Source: Sulfitobacter sp. DSM 110093
Lineage (GTDB): Bacteria; Pseudomonadota; Alphaproteobacteria; Rhodobacterales; Rhodobacteraceae
Direction: 5' to 3'
Assembly: GCF_022788715.1 (NCBI RefSeq)
Contig: NZ_CP085167.1
Coordinates: 186,001 to 250,000 of the forward strand
DNA: 64,000 bases
Part shown: one piece after another, positions 53,301 through 62,883 of the stretch
How positions within the stretch are numbered: position 1 is the first letter of the stretch
Layout: each line of letters opens with the position of its first letter
Program-made: the position numbers and the translations under genes
The notes under the pieces: model-generated
The model's database searches: none
Seen by the model: only the letters and a program-made list of their open reading frames with translations
What the model was told of the DNA's origin: nothing

Positions 53301-54872
53301 TCGACCAAGGGCGTGACGCTGATCTCGCCCCCGCCGCACCACGATATCTACTCAATCGAAGACCTTGCGCAGCTGATCTATGATCTCAAGCAGATCAACC
53401 CGCGCTGCAAGGTGACGGTCAAGCTGGTGGCGTCGAGCGGTGTCGGCACGATTGCTGCGGGCGTGGCCAAGGCCAAGGCCGACATCATCCTGATTTCGGG
53501 CCATAACGGCGGCACCGGGGCCTCGCCTGCGACTTCGATCAAATATGCGGGTCTGCCGTGGGAGATGGGCCTGACCGAGGCGCATCAGGTTCTGTCGATG
53601 AACAACCTGCGCGACCGGGTGACATTGCGCACCGATGGCGGCCTGCGCACCGGGCGCGACATCGTCATGGCGGCGATGATGGGGGCCGAGGAATATGGCA
53701 TCGGCACCGCCGCGTTGATCGCCATGGGCTGTATCATGGTGCGTCAGTGCCAGTCGAACACCTGCCCTGTGGGCGTCTGCACCCAAGACGAAGCCCTGCG
53801 TGGCAAGTTCACCGGCAATGCTGACAAAGTGGTGAACCTCATCACCTTCTACGCGACCGAAGTGCGCGAGATTCTGGCCAGCATCGGGGCACGCAGCCTT
53901 GATGAAGTCATCGGCCGTGCGGACCTGTTGACGCAGGTCAGCCGAGGCTCTGCGCATTTGGATGATCTGGACCTGAACCCGCTGTTGATTACCGTCGATG
54001 GCGCGCATGAGAACGTCTATGACCGCGACAAGCCGCGTCAGGTGGTGCTTGATACGCTGGATTCTCAGATCGTGCGCGATGCGGCGCGGTTCTTGGAAGA
54101 CGGTGAGAAGATGCAGCTGTCCTATGCGGTGCAGAATACGCACCGCACCGTGGGCACGCGGGTCAGCAGCCATATCGTCAAGCGGTTCGGGATGCGCAAT
54201 TCCTTGCAGCCGGATCACCTGACGGTGAAGCTGACCGGCAGCGCCGGGCAATCTTTGGGCGCTTTTGCGGCGCCAGGGTTAAAGCTGGAAGTCTCGGGCG
54301 ATGCCAACGACTATGTCGGCAAAGGCCTGTCGGGCGGTACGATTGTGGTACGGCCAACGATGGCGAGCCCGATTGTGGCGTCGGAGAATACGATCATCGG
54401 CAACACGGTGCTTTATGGTGCGACGGCGGGCTATCTCTTTGCCGCGGGCCGCGCGGGCGAGCGTTTTGCCGTGCGCAACTCGGGCGCGCATGTGGTGATC
54501 GAAGGCTGTGGCAGCAACGGTTGTGAATATATGACCGGCGGTGTGGCGGTGATCCTTGGTGAGATCGGCGCGAACTTTGCCGCCGGGATGACCGGGGGGA
54601 TGGCCTATTTGTATGATCCCGAAGGGCTGGCGCCGAAGCTGATGAATGCCGAAACCATTGTGACCTGTGCGGTCACTGTAGAGCATTGGCTGAATCAGTT
54701 GCATGGGTTGATTGAGCGTCATGTAGCGGAGACCAACAGCCGCAAGGGCGCGGATATCCTCCAGCATTGGGACACGGAGAAGCACAACTTCTTGCAGGTC
54801 TGCCCGAAAGAGATGCTGGTGCATCTGCCTGCGCCACTGAGCGTGGAAGAGGCGGCAGTTCCGGCAGAGTAA
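50340..54872 (+). CDS. gltB: Glutamate synthase (NADPH) large subunit
   Basis: A 1510-aa amidotransferase that makes two glutamates from glutamine and 2-oxoglutarate. The class II glutaminase domain starts at C34 after propeptide cleavage (EEHSSCGVGLVV). The central and FMN domains follow, with GHNGGTGASPATSIKYAGLP in the FMN site. The [3Fe-4S] Cys residues are in CIMVRQCQSNTCPVGVCTQD. The C-terminal GXGXG beta-helix ends the protein. All domains are complete. With gltD it forms the NADPH-GOGAT for ammonium assimilation. Confidence 0.98.
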   Translation: MTKYDDAWVAREEAKRAMMAEKGMYSFEEEHSSCGVGLVVNINGEKTREVVSNGINALKAIWHRGAVDADGMTGDGAGIHLQIPVPFFYDQVRRTGHTPRENELIAVGQVFLPRTNFAAQETCRTIVETEVLRMGYYIYGWRHVPVDISVLGDKANATRPEIEQILISNAKGVDEETFERELYVIRRRIEKAAIAAQVPQMYIASMSCRSIIYKGMMLAEQVAEFYPDLKDDKFISAFAIYHQRYSTNTFPQWWLAQPFRMLAHNGEINTLKGNTNWMKSHEIRMASSTFGDMAEDIKPIVAAGSSDSAALDSVFEVLVRAGRSAPMAKTMLVPESWSKLAVELPQAWRDMYSYCNSVMEPWDGPAALAMTDGRWVCAGLDRNGLRPMRYVVTSDGMLIAGSEAGMVPLDEARVVAKGALGPGQMIAVDMTEGKLFHDTEIKDKLSGNQPFGDWVGKIHELDDALSAVTEKPLFEGNDLRRRQVAAGYTIEELEQILAPMAEDGKETLASMGDDTPSAVLSGQYRPLSHFFRQNFSQVTNPPIDSLREFRVMSLKTRFGNLKNVLDEDSSQTEILVLDSPFVGNAQFEELMSQFKVHTVTIDCTFEAGSSNLSAGLARIRAEAEDAVRSGAGHLVLTDQYSDADKVAMPMILATSAVHSHLVRKGLRTFTSLNVRSAECVDPHYFAVLVGCGATVVNAYLAEDSLADRIGRGLLDMTLTQAVQKYREAIDQGLLKIMAKMGISVISSYRGGLNFEAVGLSRAMCAEYFPGMTSRISGIGVVGIQRKAEEVHARGWQGDGVVMPIGGFYKQRKTGEKHAWEASSMHMLQMACNRASFQMWQQYSKKMQSNPPIHLRDLLDIKPRGNPVPLEEVESITSIRKRFVTPGMSLGALSPEAHKTLNVAMNRIGAKSDSGEGGEDPAHFVPEANGDNPSAKIKQVASGRFGVTAEYLNQCEELEIKVAQGAKPGEGGQLPGMKVTDLIARLRHSTKGVTLISPPPHHDIYSIEDLAQLIYDLKQINPRCKVTVKLVASSGVGTIAAGVAKAKADIILISGHNGGTGASPATSIKYAGLPWEMGLTEAHQVLSMNNLRDRVTLRTDGGLRTGRDIVMAAMMGAEEYGIGTAALIAMGCIMVRQCQSNTCPVGVCTQDEALRGKFTGNADKVVNLITFYATEVREILASIGARSLDEVIGRADLLTQVSRGSAHLDDLDLNPLLITVDGAHENVYDRDKPRQVVLDTLDSQIVRDAARFLEDGEKMQLSYAVQNTHRTVGTRVSSHIVKRFGMRNSLQPDHLTVKLTGSAGQSLGAFAAPGLKLEVSGDANDYVGKGLSGGTIVVRPTMASPIVASENTIIGNTVLYGATAGYLFAAGRAGERFAVRNSGAHVVIEGCGSNGCEYMTGGVAVILGEIGANFAAGMTGGMAYLYDPEGLAPKLMNAETIVTCAVTVEHWLNQLHGLIERHVAETNSRKGADILQHWDTEKHNFLQVCPKEMLVHLPAPLSVEEAAVPAE

Positions 54873-55092
54873 CAAGGGCCATCGGCTGCCCGTGGGGTGG
54901 TGATTGCGACGGTCCTTCGTGCCGCTTAATAGATCAGCTTTGGCGTGACTCTGCAGAGTTGCGCCAAGGTTCCCCAAATCGCCAGCCCGCGGGTACGGGC
55001 AGGCGATGGCCCGGCGCCTGCGGCTTGATTCCGGGCGGGGGTGGTATTCAAAATTGTCTGCGCTACCTCTGCCTCTCCACGGGAGGCAGATC

Positions 55093-55797
55093 ATGCGAAG
55101 AATTCTAGCGGTATTGCTGATAATCACAGGCCTCAGCGCCTGCACCGACACCGCACCGCGTGGCGGGGGCGACATCCTTGTGTTGGGCGATTCCATTATG
55201 GCGTGGAACGGCAACGCGGCGATCCCCGATGTCATTTCCAACCAAACGGGCCGCAGCGTCACCAGCCGCGCGGTTCCCGGCGCACAGTTCGACAATGGCT
55301 CGACCATCGCCTCTGCCGTCGGCTTTGACATTCAAAGGCAGTTCCCCGGCGGGCGCTGGAATTGGGTGGTGGTTAACGGCGGGGCTAATGATCTAAGCGC
55401 CGATTGCGGCTGTGGTGCCTGCGGCGCATCCGTGAATGCGCTGATCGGCCCGGACGGTCAAAGCGGCAGCATTCCGGCTTTTCTGCAAAGGCTTAGCGCC
55501 GAAACAGGCGCGCAAGTCATGTGGATGGGGTATTACGCCGGTTCTGGCTCCGGTTCCTTCGCGGGCTGCCGCGATGATCTGGTCGAAATCGAATCCCGCA
55601 TCGCCACTTTTGCCGCAGGTCGCCCGGGAATCTATTTCGTCGATTCCGAGAACGTGATCGACCGGGGGGATCGTGGGCTTTTCGCAGGGGACAACGTTCA
55701 TCCCTCCGCTCGTGGATCGGCCCGGATCGGTGCCTATCTCGCGCAAGAGATCACCGCGCGTGAGAAAAGTTCACAAATCCCTGCGAGCAGCCTATAG
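55093..55797 (+). CDS. SGNH/GDSL-type hydrolase lipoprotein
   Basis: A 234-aa protein with a lipoprotein signal (MRRILAVLLIITGLSACTD, lipobox LSAC), so it is probably anchored in a membrane facing the periplasm. SGNH blocks: the Ser of block I in ILVLGDSIMAW, Gly in block II, Asn in block III (VVNGGANDLS), and the Asp/His pair in block V (DNVHPSARG). It likely cleaves an ester such as an acyl or acetyl group on a lipid or glycan. A possible upstream extension lacks the lipoprotein signal and is ignored. It ends 7 bp before mtgA. Confidence 0.86.
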   Translation: MRRILAVLLIITGLSACTDTAPRGGGDILVLGDSIMAWNGNAAIPDVISNQTGRSVTSRAVPGAQFDNGSTIASAVGFDIQRQFPGGRWNWVVVNGGANDLSADCGCGACGASVNALIGPDGQSGSIPAFLQRLSAETGAQVMWMGYYAGSGSGSFAGCRDDLVEIESRIATFAAGRPGIYFVDSENVIDRGDRGLFAGDNVHPSARGSARIGAYLAQEITAREKSSQIPASSL

Positions 55798-55804
55798 CTA
55801 ATTC

Positions 55805-56539
55805 ATGACCACGCGCAAAAAGACCGCCTCAAAAGGCCAAACCCGCCGCAAAGCCGCGCCAAGAATCACGTTGAAAGAACGGGTCACCCGCTGGCTGTTT
55901 GGTGCAGCCCTTTTGTCTGGCGCATTGGTGGTTTTGCTGGTGCTGCTTTTTCGGTTCGTTAACCCGCCCACCGGCGTCTACATGTTTTCCGAAAGCCGCC
56001 GTTTGGGTGGGGTTCAGCGCGATTGGGTGCCGCTGAACCAGATTGCCCCGGTCATGGCCCGCTCTGCCGTGGCAGCGGAGGATGCGAATTTCTGCAACCA
56101 TTGGGGCTTTGACATGGAGGCGATCCGCACCGCGATCGAAAACGGCTCTGAACGCGGGGCATCGACGATCAGCCAGCAGACGGTCAAGAATGTCTATCTC
56201 TGGCATGGCCGGTCGTGGATACGCAAAGCGATGGAGGCGGGGATGACGCCGTTGGTCGAAGCGCTTTGGCCCAAGCGGCGGATTATTGAGGTTTACCTGA
56301 ACGTGGCAGAGTTTGACGAAGGCGTGTTTGGTGTCGGCGCGGCGGCCCCGCATTACTTTGGGGTCAGCGCCGCAGAGCTTAGTGCGACACAGGCGGCGCG
56401 GCTCGCCGCTATTCTACCCGCGCCCAAAGACCGCTCTGCCTCGCGCCCTAGTGACTTTACCCGCAAGCGCACGGCGCAGATTATGGACGGGGCGGCGACC
56501 ATCCGCGCGGACGGTCGTGCCGCCTGTTTCGACAGTTGA
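55805..56539 (+). CDS. mtgA: Monofunctional peptidoglycan glycosyltransferase
   Basis: A 244-aa GT51 enzyme that polymerises lipid II into glycan strands. An N-terminal helix (FGAALLSGALVVLLVLLFRF) anchors it in the inner membrane. GT51 motifs: AAEDANFCNHWGFD with the catalytic Glu, GASTISQQTVKNVYLW, and KRRIIEVYLNVAEFDEGVFG. There is no transpeptidase domain, as expected for MtgA. The basic N-terminus (KKTASKGQTRRKAAPR) is cytoplasmic. Confidence 0.96.
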   Translation: MTTRKKTASKGQTRRKAAPRITLKERVTRWLFGAALLSGALVVLLVLLFRFVNPPTGVYMFSESRRLGGVQRDWVPLNQIAPVMARSAVAAEDANFCNHWGFDMEAIRTAIENGSERGASTISQQTVKNVYLWHGRSWIRKAMEAGMTPLVEALWPKRRIIEVYLNVAEFDEGVFGVGAAAPHYFGVSAAELSATQAARLAAILPAPKDRSASRPSDFTRKRTAQIMDGAATIRADGRAACFDS

Positions 56540-56597
56540 AAATCCCTGCGCCAGCAGGCATGGAAGAGTGCAATCCCTTTAATCACACGGACTTCTT

Positions 56598-57266
56598 ATG
56601 ACGGCTCGCTTGTTTCACGTTCCCTTGTCCCCCTTTTGTCGCAAGGTGCGGCTCAGCCTTGGGGAGAAGAAGATCGAGGTGGAACTGGTTGAGGAACGTT
56701 ACTGGGAGCAAGACCCGGATTTTCTGCGCCGTAACCCGGCGGGCAAGGTGCCCGTTCTGCGGCTCGACGGGATCATGATGTCCGAAAGCGCCGCGATCTG
56801 CGAATATATCGAAGAGACCCGCCCCGAAGCGTCTCTGCTGCCCAGCGACCCGGTGCAGCGGCTTGAGGTGCGCCGATTGGTCAGTTGGTTCGATGATAAG
56901 TTCCACCATGAGGTGACATCCAAACTGCTTTATGAGCGGGTAAATAAGAAAGTCACCAAACAGGGCTATCCGGACAGTAAGAACGTCAAAGCCGGGGCCA
57001 AGGCGATCAAGTACCATCTGGACTATATGACGTGGCTGCTGGATCACCGCCGGTGGTTGGCGGGCGACGTGATGACACTGGCCGATTTTGCGGCTGCGGC
57101 ACATCTGTCCTCGCTCGACTATATTTCCGATGTCGATTGGAACCGGTCGGATGTGGTCAAAGACTGGTACGCCAAGATCAAATCCCGCCCGGCTTTCCGC
57201 TCGATCCTTGCGGATCAAGTTCCGGGTTTCCCGCCGCCAAGGCAATACAACAACTTGGATTTCTGA
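56598..57266 (+). CDS. Glutathione S-transferase family protein
   Basis: A 222-aa GST. The N-terminal domain opens [20 protein letters not shown] with the SPFCRK active-site region. [20 protein letters not shown] holds the cis-Pro and Ser of the glutathione site. The helical domain follows, with [20 protein letters not shown] as the N-capping motif. Substrate unknown. It sits just upstream of queG, which starts 22 bp later, and might share its transcript. Confidence 0.9.
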   Translation: MTARLFHVPLSPFCRKVRLSLGEKKIEVELVEERYWEQDPDFLRRNPAGKVPVLRLDGIMMSESAAICEYIEETRPEASLLPSDPVQRLEVRRLVSWFDDKFHHEVTSKLLYERVNKKVTKQGYPDSKNVKAGAKAIKYHLDYMTWLLDHRRWLAGDVMTLADFAAAAHLSSLDYISDVDWNRSDVVKDWYAKIKSRPAFRSILADQVPGFPPPRQYNNLDF

Positions 57267-57288
57267 TGGCGTTCGGGGCGCCAAGAAG

Positions 57289-58335
57289 GTGACCGTGGAC
57301 AGCGAAGACCTGAAGACACGACTGGTCGCGCGAGCGCTTGAAGAAGGCTTTGTTGCCTGCCGTATTTGCCGCCCTGCCGATGTCCCCGAAGTGCCCGAAC
57401 GCCTCGCTCGTTTTGTTGAGGCCGGGTATCATGGGCAGATGGGCTGGATGGAAGACCGGATGCACTGGCGCGGCAATCCTGCCGCCCTCTGGCCCGAGGC
57501 GCGGTCGGTCATCATGCTGGCCGAAAGCTATACCCCCGAACATGACCCCCGCGCGGTGTTGGAGCATCCCGACAAGGGTGCCATCTCGGTCTATGCGCAG
57601 GGGCGTGACTACCACGATATCGTCAAGAAACGGCTGAAGCGGCTGGCGCGTTGGCTGATGGAAGAGGCGCGCGCGGCTGACCCTGAGGTGAAGGTTTTTG
57701 TCGATACTGCCCCGGTGCCCGAAAAAGCCTTGGCGCAGGCGGCGGGGCTGGGCTGGCAGGGGAAGCATACCAATCTGCTAAGCCGTAAGTTCGGCAACTG
57801 GGCCTTTTTAGGCTCTGTTTTCACCACGCTGGACCTTGCCCCAGACGCGCAAGAGGTCGATCACTGTGGTTCCTGTCGCGCTTGCCTTGATGTCTGTCCG
57901 ACAGATGCTTTTCCCGGCCCCTATCAACTCGACGCGCGGCGCTGCATTTCCTATCTGACGATTGAGCATAAAGGCCCCGTTGATCTGGAACTCCGCGAAA
58001 AGCTGGGCAACCGGATCTATGGTTGCGACGATTGCCTTGCCGCATGCCCATGGAACAAGTTCGCCGTGACGGCGAGCGATATGCGCTATCACGGGCCAGT
58101 AGTGCAGCCTGCCGATCTGGCCGAGCTTGCCGCACTGGACGATACCGCCTTTCGCGCGCGTTACTCGGGCTCTCCGATCAAGCGGATCGGGCGGGATCGG
58201 TTTGTGCGCAACGTGCTCTATGCGATAGGGAATTCGGGGCTGGCACCGCTGCGCAGTGCGGCGCAATCTTTGACCGAAGATGCTGATCCGACTGTTGCTG
58301 ATGCAGCGCGTTGGGCGGTAGAGCGATTGGCATAG
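57289..58335 (+). CDS. queG: Epoxyqueuosine reductase
   Basis: A 348-aa cobalamin- and iron-sulfur-dependent enzyme that reduces epoxyqueuosine to queuosine in tRNA, the last step of queuosine synthesis. The cofactor region includes [20 protein letters not shown] and [10 protein letters not shown]. Two [4Fe-4S] motifs are [12 protein letters not shown] and [12 protein letters not shown] short HEAT-like C-terminus follows. I place the start at the GTG at 57289 ([10 protein letters not shown]); GTG at 57295 is also possible, and the long upstream extension overlaps the GST. Its cobalamin need fits the cobO gene elsewhere in the window. Confidence 0.94.
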   Translation: MTVDSEDLKTRLVARALEEGFVACRICRPADVPEVPERLARFVEAGYHGQMGWMEDRMHWRGNPAALWPEARSVIMLAESYTPEHDPRAVLEHPDKGAISVYAQGRDYHDIVKKRLKRLARWLMEEARAADPEVKVFVDTAPVPEKALAQAAGLGWQGKHTNLLSRKFGNWAFLGSVFTTLDLAPDAQEVDHCGSCRACLDVCPTDAFPGPYQLDARRCISYLTIEHKGPVDLELREKLGNRIYGCDDCLAACPWNKFAVTASDMRYHGPVVQPADLAELAALDDTAFRARYSGSPIKRIGRDRFVRNVLYAIGNSGLAPLRSAAQSLTEDADPTVADAARWAVERLA

Positions 58336-58346
58336 GGGGCGCGCCA

Positions 58347-60353
58347 TTGGCGGTTTTACTGGGCGTGGACACGGGCGGCACCTATACGGATGCGGTGCTG
58401 ATCCGCGATGAAGTCGACGTGATCGCGTCGGCCAAGGCCCTGACAACCCGTCAAGATTTGGCAATTGGCGTTGGCAAAGCTGTTAGCGCTGTGCTGGCGC
58501 AATCCGGTGTGGCAGCGGCCGAGATCGCAATGGCGTCGCTGTCGACGACCCTTGCCACCAACGCGCTGGTCGAAGGACAGGGCGGCCGCGTGGCGCTGAT
58601 TTATGTTGGGTTTCCCGCGCGCGATCTGGAGGCACATAGCCTAGCTGACGCGCTGCGCGGCGATCCGTTCCTCTTGCTGGCCGGGGGCCATGACCACGCC
58701 GGGGCAGAGGCTGCGGCGCTGGACGAAACCGCGCTAATCGCCTTTTTAGAGACACACAAGCATGAGGTAAGCGGTTTCGCCGTGGCCAGCCAATTCGCCA
58801 CCCGCAATCCTGCGCATGAGTTGCGGGTGATGGAACTGGTGGCGCAGAGGGCGGGCCGCCCGATTTCTGCCTCCCACACTCTTTCCGCCAAGCTTAATGG
58901 CCCGAAACGTGCCTTAACTGCCTTATTAAACGCGCGGTTGATCGGCATGATTGACCAGCTGATCGGGCGCACCGAAGACCAATTGCGTGCCTTGGGCATC
59001 GACGCCCCGATGATGGTGGTGCGCGGCGATGGGGCCCTGATGTCGAGCGCGCAGGCCCGCCAAAGACCGATAGAGACGATCCTCAGTGGCCCGGCGGCGT
59101 CACTGGTCGGCGCGCGCTGGTTGACGGGGGCCGAAACGGCGATGGTTTCTGACATTGGCGGCACAACGACGGATGTGGCGTTGCTGCGTGATGGGCGTCC
59201 GGCGATTGATCCAGCAGGTGCGCAAGTGGGGCCATACCGCACCATGGTCGAGGCCGTGGCGATGCGCACCCATGGTCTGGGCGGTGACAGCGAAGTGCAT
59301 TTCATAGCCGAAGGGCTGACGGCGGGGGTGACGCTTGGGCCAAAACGTTTGCTGCCCGTCTCTCTGATCGCTGTCGACGCGCCAGAGGTGGTGCATACCG
59401 CGCTAGACGCACAGTTGCGCCGCAACGTCCCAGGGGAGCATGATGGCCGCTTTGTTCGCGCCGTACCGGGGCAGGCGACCGAAGGGCTGGCGCCACGGGA
59501 CCTGTCCCTGCTGGATCGGATCGGTGACGCGGTGCGCCCCTTGGGAGATGTGCTGCGCAATCGGATGGAACAAGGCGCACTGGCGCGGCTGGTGGCGCGT
59601 GGGCTGGTTCAGGTCGCAGGGGTCACCCCATCGGACGCGAGCCATGTGACCGGGCAGCTTTCGGCATGGGATCGCGGTGCCGCCCGTAAGGCGCTTGAGC
59701 TTTTCGGGCGCAAGCGCGGTGGGTCTGGACTACAGTTCTGCCCTAAGCCGGAAGCGCTGGCGCAGATCATTATTGGCCGTCTTACCTATCAGACCAATCA
59801 GGCGTTGTTAGAGACTGCTTTTGCCGAGGAAGGCACCGATTTTGGCCTTCCCCCAGAAACCTTGGCGCGCCATGTGTTATTGCAACGCGGGCTGGCGGGG
59901 CACCGGGGGGTGTTGCGGATCGATGCGGGTCTGAACATGCCGATTGTCGGGCTTGGCGCTTCGGCATCGACCTATTACCCGGCAGTCGGAGAAGCCTTGG
60001 GTACCCAGATGATCCTGCCTGAACATGCCGCCGTCGCCAACGCCATTGGTGCGGTGGTGGGGCGGGTCATCACGCGCGAAAGCGGCAGTGTGACATCGCC
60101 GGGCGAAGGGAAGTTCCGGGTGCATCTAGTTGAAGGGCCAAAGGATTTCCCAGATGCGGAGAGCGCTTTGGCCCAATTAGAGACTGTTCTGACCAAGGCC
60201 GCCCGCGCCCGCGCCGAATCCGCAGGGGCGGTTGAGATTGAATGCCAAGTGACGCGCGACATCCGCACGGCGGGAGTCGAAGGGCGGGAGGTTTTCGTTG
60301 AGGCAGAGCTTACCGTCGAAGCCTCGGGACGGCCACGCGTGGCCGTGGGCTAA
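58347..60353 (+). CDS. Hydantoinase/5-oxoprolinase family protein (HyuA type)
   Basis: A protein of about 668 aa in the hydantoinase A/oxoprolinase family, with the ATP-binding actin-like fold. The N-terminal phosphate loop is LLGVDTGGTYTDAVL and the second is VSDIGGTTTDVALLRDG. SLSTTLATNALVEGQGG is a typical family block. The family hydrolyses hydantoins or 5-oxoproline using ATP, usually with a HyuB subunit; no hyuB is adjacent. The substrate is therefore open. The start is uncertain: a TTG at 58347 behind GGGGG is my preference, and a TTG at 58311 overlapping queG is the alternative. Confidence 0.85.
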   Translation: MAVLLGVDTGGTYTDAVLIRDEVDVIASAKALTTRQDLAIGVGKAVSAVLAQSGVAAAEIAMASLSTTLATNALVEGQGGRVALIYVGFPARDLEAHSLADALRGDPFLLLAGGHDHAGAEAAALDETALIAFLETHKHEVSGFAVASQFATRNPAHELRVMELVAQRAGRPISASHTLSAKLNGPKRALTALLNARLIGMIDQLIGRTEDQLRALGIDAPMMVVRGDGALMSSAQARQRPIETILSGPAASLVGARWLTGAETAMVSDIGGTTTDVALLRDGRPAIDPAGAQVGPYRTMVEAVAMRTHGLGGDSEVHFIAEGLTAGVTLGPKRLLPVSLIAVDAPEVVHTALDAQLRRNVPGEHDGRFVRAVPGQATEGLAPRDLSLLDRIGDAVRPLGDVLRNRMEQGALARLVARGLVQVAGVTPSDASHVTGQLSAWDRGAARKALELFGRKRGGSGLQFCPKPEALAQIIIGRLTYQTNQALLETAFAEEGTDFGLPPETLARHVLLQRGLAGHRGVLRIDAGLNMPIVGLGASASTYYPAVGEALGTQMILPEHAAVANAIGAVVGRVITRESGSVTSPGEGKFRVHLVEGPKDFPDAESALAQLETVLTKAARARAESAGAVEIECQVTRDIRTAGVEGREVFVEAELTVEASGRPRVAVG

Positions 60354-60382
60354 CCCCCGGCGCGGGGCCGGGGGCTGCGGTG

Positions 60383-60892
60383 TTACTCGGCTGCTTCGCG
60401 TTTTGGTAGCACCCAATCCGCACGGGGGAAGTGGCAGGTATAGCCGTTGGGCAGACGCTCAAGGTAATCCTGATGCTCAGTCTCGGCTTCCCAGAAATCA
60501 CCGACCGGCTCAACTTCGGTGACCACTTTACCAGGCCAAAGGCCGGATGCTTCCACATCGGCAATTGTATCTTCGGCCACGGCTTTTTGTTCGTCGTTCA
60601 CATAGTAGATCGCAGAGCGGTAGCTCATGCCGCGATCATTGCCTTGGCGGTTGATCGTGGTGGGGTCGTGGATCTGGAAAAAGAACTCCAGCAATTCGCG
60701 GTAAGAGGTCTTTTCTGGGTCAAAAGTGATCTCAATCCCTTCGGCATGGGTGCCGTGGTCGCGATAGGTCGCATTGGGCACATCGCCACCGGTATAGCCA
60801 ACGCGGGTCGAGACCACGCCGAGGCGGCGGCGGATCAGGTCTTGCATGCCCCAGAAACAGCCACCGGCCAGTACTGCGCGTTCGGTCGTCAT
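60383..60892 (-). CDS. msrA: Peptide methionine sulfoxide reductase MsrA
   Basis: A 169-aa MsrA that repairs the S form of methionine sulfoxide. The catalytic Cys is in [15 protein letters not shown], and [20 protein letters not shown] and the [14 protein letters not shown] block are canonical. Only one Cys is evident, so it probably recycles through thioredoxin or glutathione directly without the usual resolving Cys. The ATG overlaps the msrB stop codon, so the pair is coupled. Confidence 0.96.
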   Translation of the reverse strand: MTTERAVLAGGCFWGMQDLIRRRLGVVSTRVGYTGGDVPNATYRDHGTHAEGIEITFDPEKTSYRELLEFFFQIHDPTTINRQGNDRGMSYRSAIYYVNDEQKAVAEDTIADVEASGLWPGKVVTEVEPVGDFWEAETEHQDYLERLPNGYTCHFPRADWVLPKREAAE

Positions 60893-61338
60893 GTCACATT
60901 CTCCACTTGGTTAAGGTACTCGCCATAGCCTTCGGCTTCCATGTCGTCGCGGTGGACAAACCGCAGGGAGGCGGAGTTGATGCAGTAGCGCAGGCCGCCA
61001 CGGTCGGGGGGGCCGTCGGGAAAGACGTGGCCAAGGTGGCTGTCGCCATGCTTGCTGCGGACCTCGGTGCGGACCATGCCGAGGGTGGCATCCTCAAGCT
61101 CTTCGACATAGGCGGGCTCGATCGGTTTGGTAAAGCTGGGCCAGCCGCAACCGCTCTCGTATTTGTCACTGCTGGCGAACAAGGGCTCGCCCGAAACGAT
61201 ATCGACATAGATGCCCGGCTCTTTGTTGCTCAGGTATTTACCTGTGCCGGGACGTTCGGTGCCGCTGCGTTGGGTGACGTGGAACTCCTCAGGGCTGAGT
61301 GCATCAAGGGCTTCGTTCGTTTTCTCGTAATGGGGCAT
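60889..61338 (-). CDS. msrB: Peptide methionine sulfoxide reductase MsrB
   Basis: A 149-aa MsrB that repairs the R form. The catalytic Cys is in [11 protein letters not shown] near residue 118, and [12 protein letters not shown] and [10 protein letters not shown] are diagnostic. The zinc-binding CxxC pairs are missing ([13 protein letters not shown] has Asp and Ser at the first pair), so this is the zinc-free form, which relies on the Cys in SGCGWPSF as resolving residue. It precedes msrA on the minus strand with an ATGA overlap. Confidence 0.96.
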   Translation of the reverse strand: MPHYEKTNEALDALSPEEFHVTQRSGTERPGTGKYLSNKEPGIYVDIVSGEPLFASSDKYESGCGWPSFTKPIEPAYVEELEDATLGMVRTEVRSKHGDSHLGHVFPDGPPDRGGLRYCINSASLRFVHRDDMEAEGYGEYLNQVENVT

Positions 61339-61417
61339 GGCGTCCTCCAGTTATGGGCTTGGCCTATTAGATGGGGTGTGGCCGCGAAATTCAAAGGGTT
61401 TGCGGCTCACACTGGCG

Positions 61418-62287
61418 TTATGCCTTGCGCTGGCGCGAGACTTGCACGGCAAGGATGCCGCCCGCGATGATCGCCACACCAAGGATGTCGCGGGGTCCGA
61501 GCATTTCACCCAGCAACAGTGCCGCAATGGCCACGCCGAAGAACGGATTGAGGAAGTGAAACGTCGCAGCCCGCGTGGCGCCGATGCGGTTTACGAGCCA
61601 GAACCAGACCACGGTAGCAGCAAGGCCGGGCACAAGGCAGGTATAGGCGAAGGCCAGCGTTAGGCGCAGGCTGGGGTCGATGCGCGGTGTCTCGAACAAG
61701 AGGGTAGCGATAGAGAGGGCCACGCAGCCCACCAGCATTTGCAAGCCGACGACCATGAGGAAATTACCGCCAGAGGTCGCCCCGCGTACCAGCAGGGTGG
61801 CTGCGGTAAGGGCGACAACGCCGATTGCGCAGAGTATGAGACCGTAGAGGTCAACTTGGCCGCCAAGGCGCGCGCCCATGATGATGGCAACACCCAGCAC
61901 GCCGGCAAAAAGACCCGCGATGCCGAGCGGGCGGAGTTTTTCACCCATGAAGGCCCAAACAGCGAAGCCGACAAGCAATGGCATCGTAGAGGCAATGATC
62001 GCGGCGAGGGAGGCTTCGATCGTTTGCATGGCGATGAAGTTTAGGCCGAGGTAGACTGCGTTTTGCAAAACGCCAAAAACGATCGTGGCACGCCATTGCG
62101 CGGGGGTAAGGCGCCAGCTTTGGCCCAAGGCCAGGGCGATGCCGACACCGATGAGGCCAGAGATTAGGTAGCGGAGGGAAAGGGCCAGTAGCGGCGAGGC
62201 GTCCATGACGATGATACGCGCCGAGGTGAAGGCCGAAGACCACATCACGGCAAAGGCCAAGCCCATGAGAATTGCGCGTATGTCCAC
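61418..62287 (-). CDS. EamA/DMT-family transporter
   Basis: A 289-aa membrane protein with ten predicted helices in two EamA repeats. LMGLAFAVMWSSAFTSARII is the first helix and AATFHFLNPFFGVAIAALLL the ninth. It probably exports a small metabolite. I set the start at the GTG at 62287 (VDIRAILMGL), preceded by AGGGGG; the open frame upstream to 62410 encodes a Cys/Pro-rich stretch that does not look like this family. It is the second EamA protein in the window and is only distantly similar to the one at 9472. Confidence 0.87.
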   Translation of the reverse strand: MDIRAILMGLAFAVMWSSAFTSARIIVMDASPLLALSLRYLISGLIGVGIALALGQSWRLTPAQWRATIVFGVLQNAVYLGLNFIAMQTIEASLAAIIASTMPLLVGFAVWAFMGEKLRPLGIAGLFAGVLGVAIIMGARLGGQVDLYGLILCAIGVVALTAATLLVRGATSGGNFLMVVGLQMLVGCVALSIATLLFETPRIDPSLRLTLAFAYTCLVPGLAATVVWFWLVNRIGATRAATFHFLNPFFGVAIAALLLGEMLGPRDILGVAIIAGGILAVQVSRQRKA

Positions 62288-62417
62288 GAAAATGCCCCCT
62301 GTTCTGAACTTGCTAAGCAATGGCGGGTTTGAAGAAGGAGAACAAGGTGGGAAGAAGGTAGAAAATACCACCAAGCCAGGAAACAAGGCGCAGGCGCCTT
62401 CACTCATCATCTTCCAA

Positions 62418-62448
62418 CGAAAAAGGGCCGCCCGAAGGCGACCCTTTC
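62418..62448 (-). terminator. Rho-independent terminator of the HU gene
   Basis: On the minus strand, AAGGGTCGCC-TTCG-GGCGGCCCTT forms a 10-bp stem with a stable TTCG tetraloop and is followed by TTTC. It starts 21 bp after the HU stop codon. Confidence 0.9.
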
Positions 62449-62468
62449 GCGAACATTCAGCCCAAGGC

Positions 62469-62756
62469 TTACTCGTTCACGCTGTCCTTCAGTGCCTTCG
62501 CGATGGTCATCTTGACCACTTTGTCGGCGTCTTTTTTGAACTGCTCGCCAGTGGCGGGGTTGCGGACCATCCGCTCGGGGCGCTCACGGCAATAGATTTT
62601 GCCAACGCCCGGCAGGGTCACGGCACCGCCGGCGGACACTTCACGGGTGATCAGGTTGCAAACGGCGTCGAGCGCTGCGCCTGCGGATTTCTTGTCGGTG
62701 TCCATCTCTTCTGCCAGAGCAGCAACGAGCTGGGTCTTGGTCATCGGTTTTGCCAT
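62469..62756 (-). CDS. hup: HU family DNA-binding protein
   Basis: A 95-aa nucleoid protein. The core MTKTQLVAALAEEMDTDKKS and the arm region with GVGKIYCRERPERMVRNPAT show an HU/IHF-like fold with the RNP-type DNA-binding arm. It bends and compacts DNA and probably acts as a homodimer. The ATG at 62756 is chosen because MAKPMTKTQL starts the conserved domain; an upstream ATG (62828) adds sequence unlike the family. It is monocistronic with its own terminator. Confidence 0.93.
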   Translation of the reverse strand: MAKPMTKTQLVAALAEEMDTDKKSAGAALDAVCNLITREVSAGGAVTLPGVGKIYCRERPERMVRNPATGEQFKKDADKVVKMTIAKALKDSVNE

Positions 62757-62883
62757 TTTATTCTCCTTAGACTGCCCGCGTTTTAGGGCCTCATGGCCGG
62801 AATGTAACGGTATGTTGTGGGATAACACAACGAATTGTGGCGCTCTAAACGCGAAAACATGCGATTTTCCGCTGTTTTTAGCC

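Noticed and set aside
52173..53342. 389-codon minus-strand frame inside gltB
   Set aside because: It lies wholly within a conserved gltB domain and shows shadow-like His/Arg-rich sequence.
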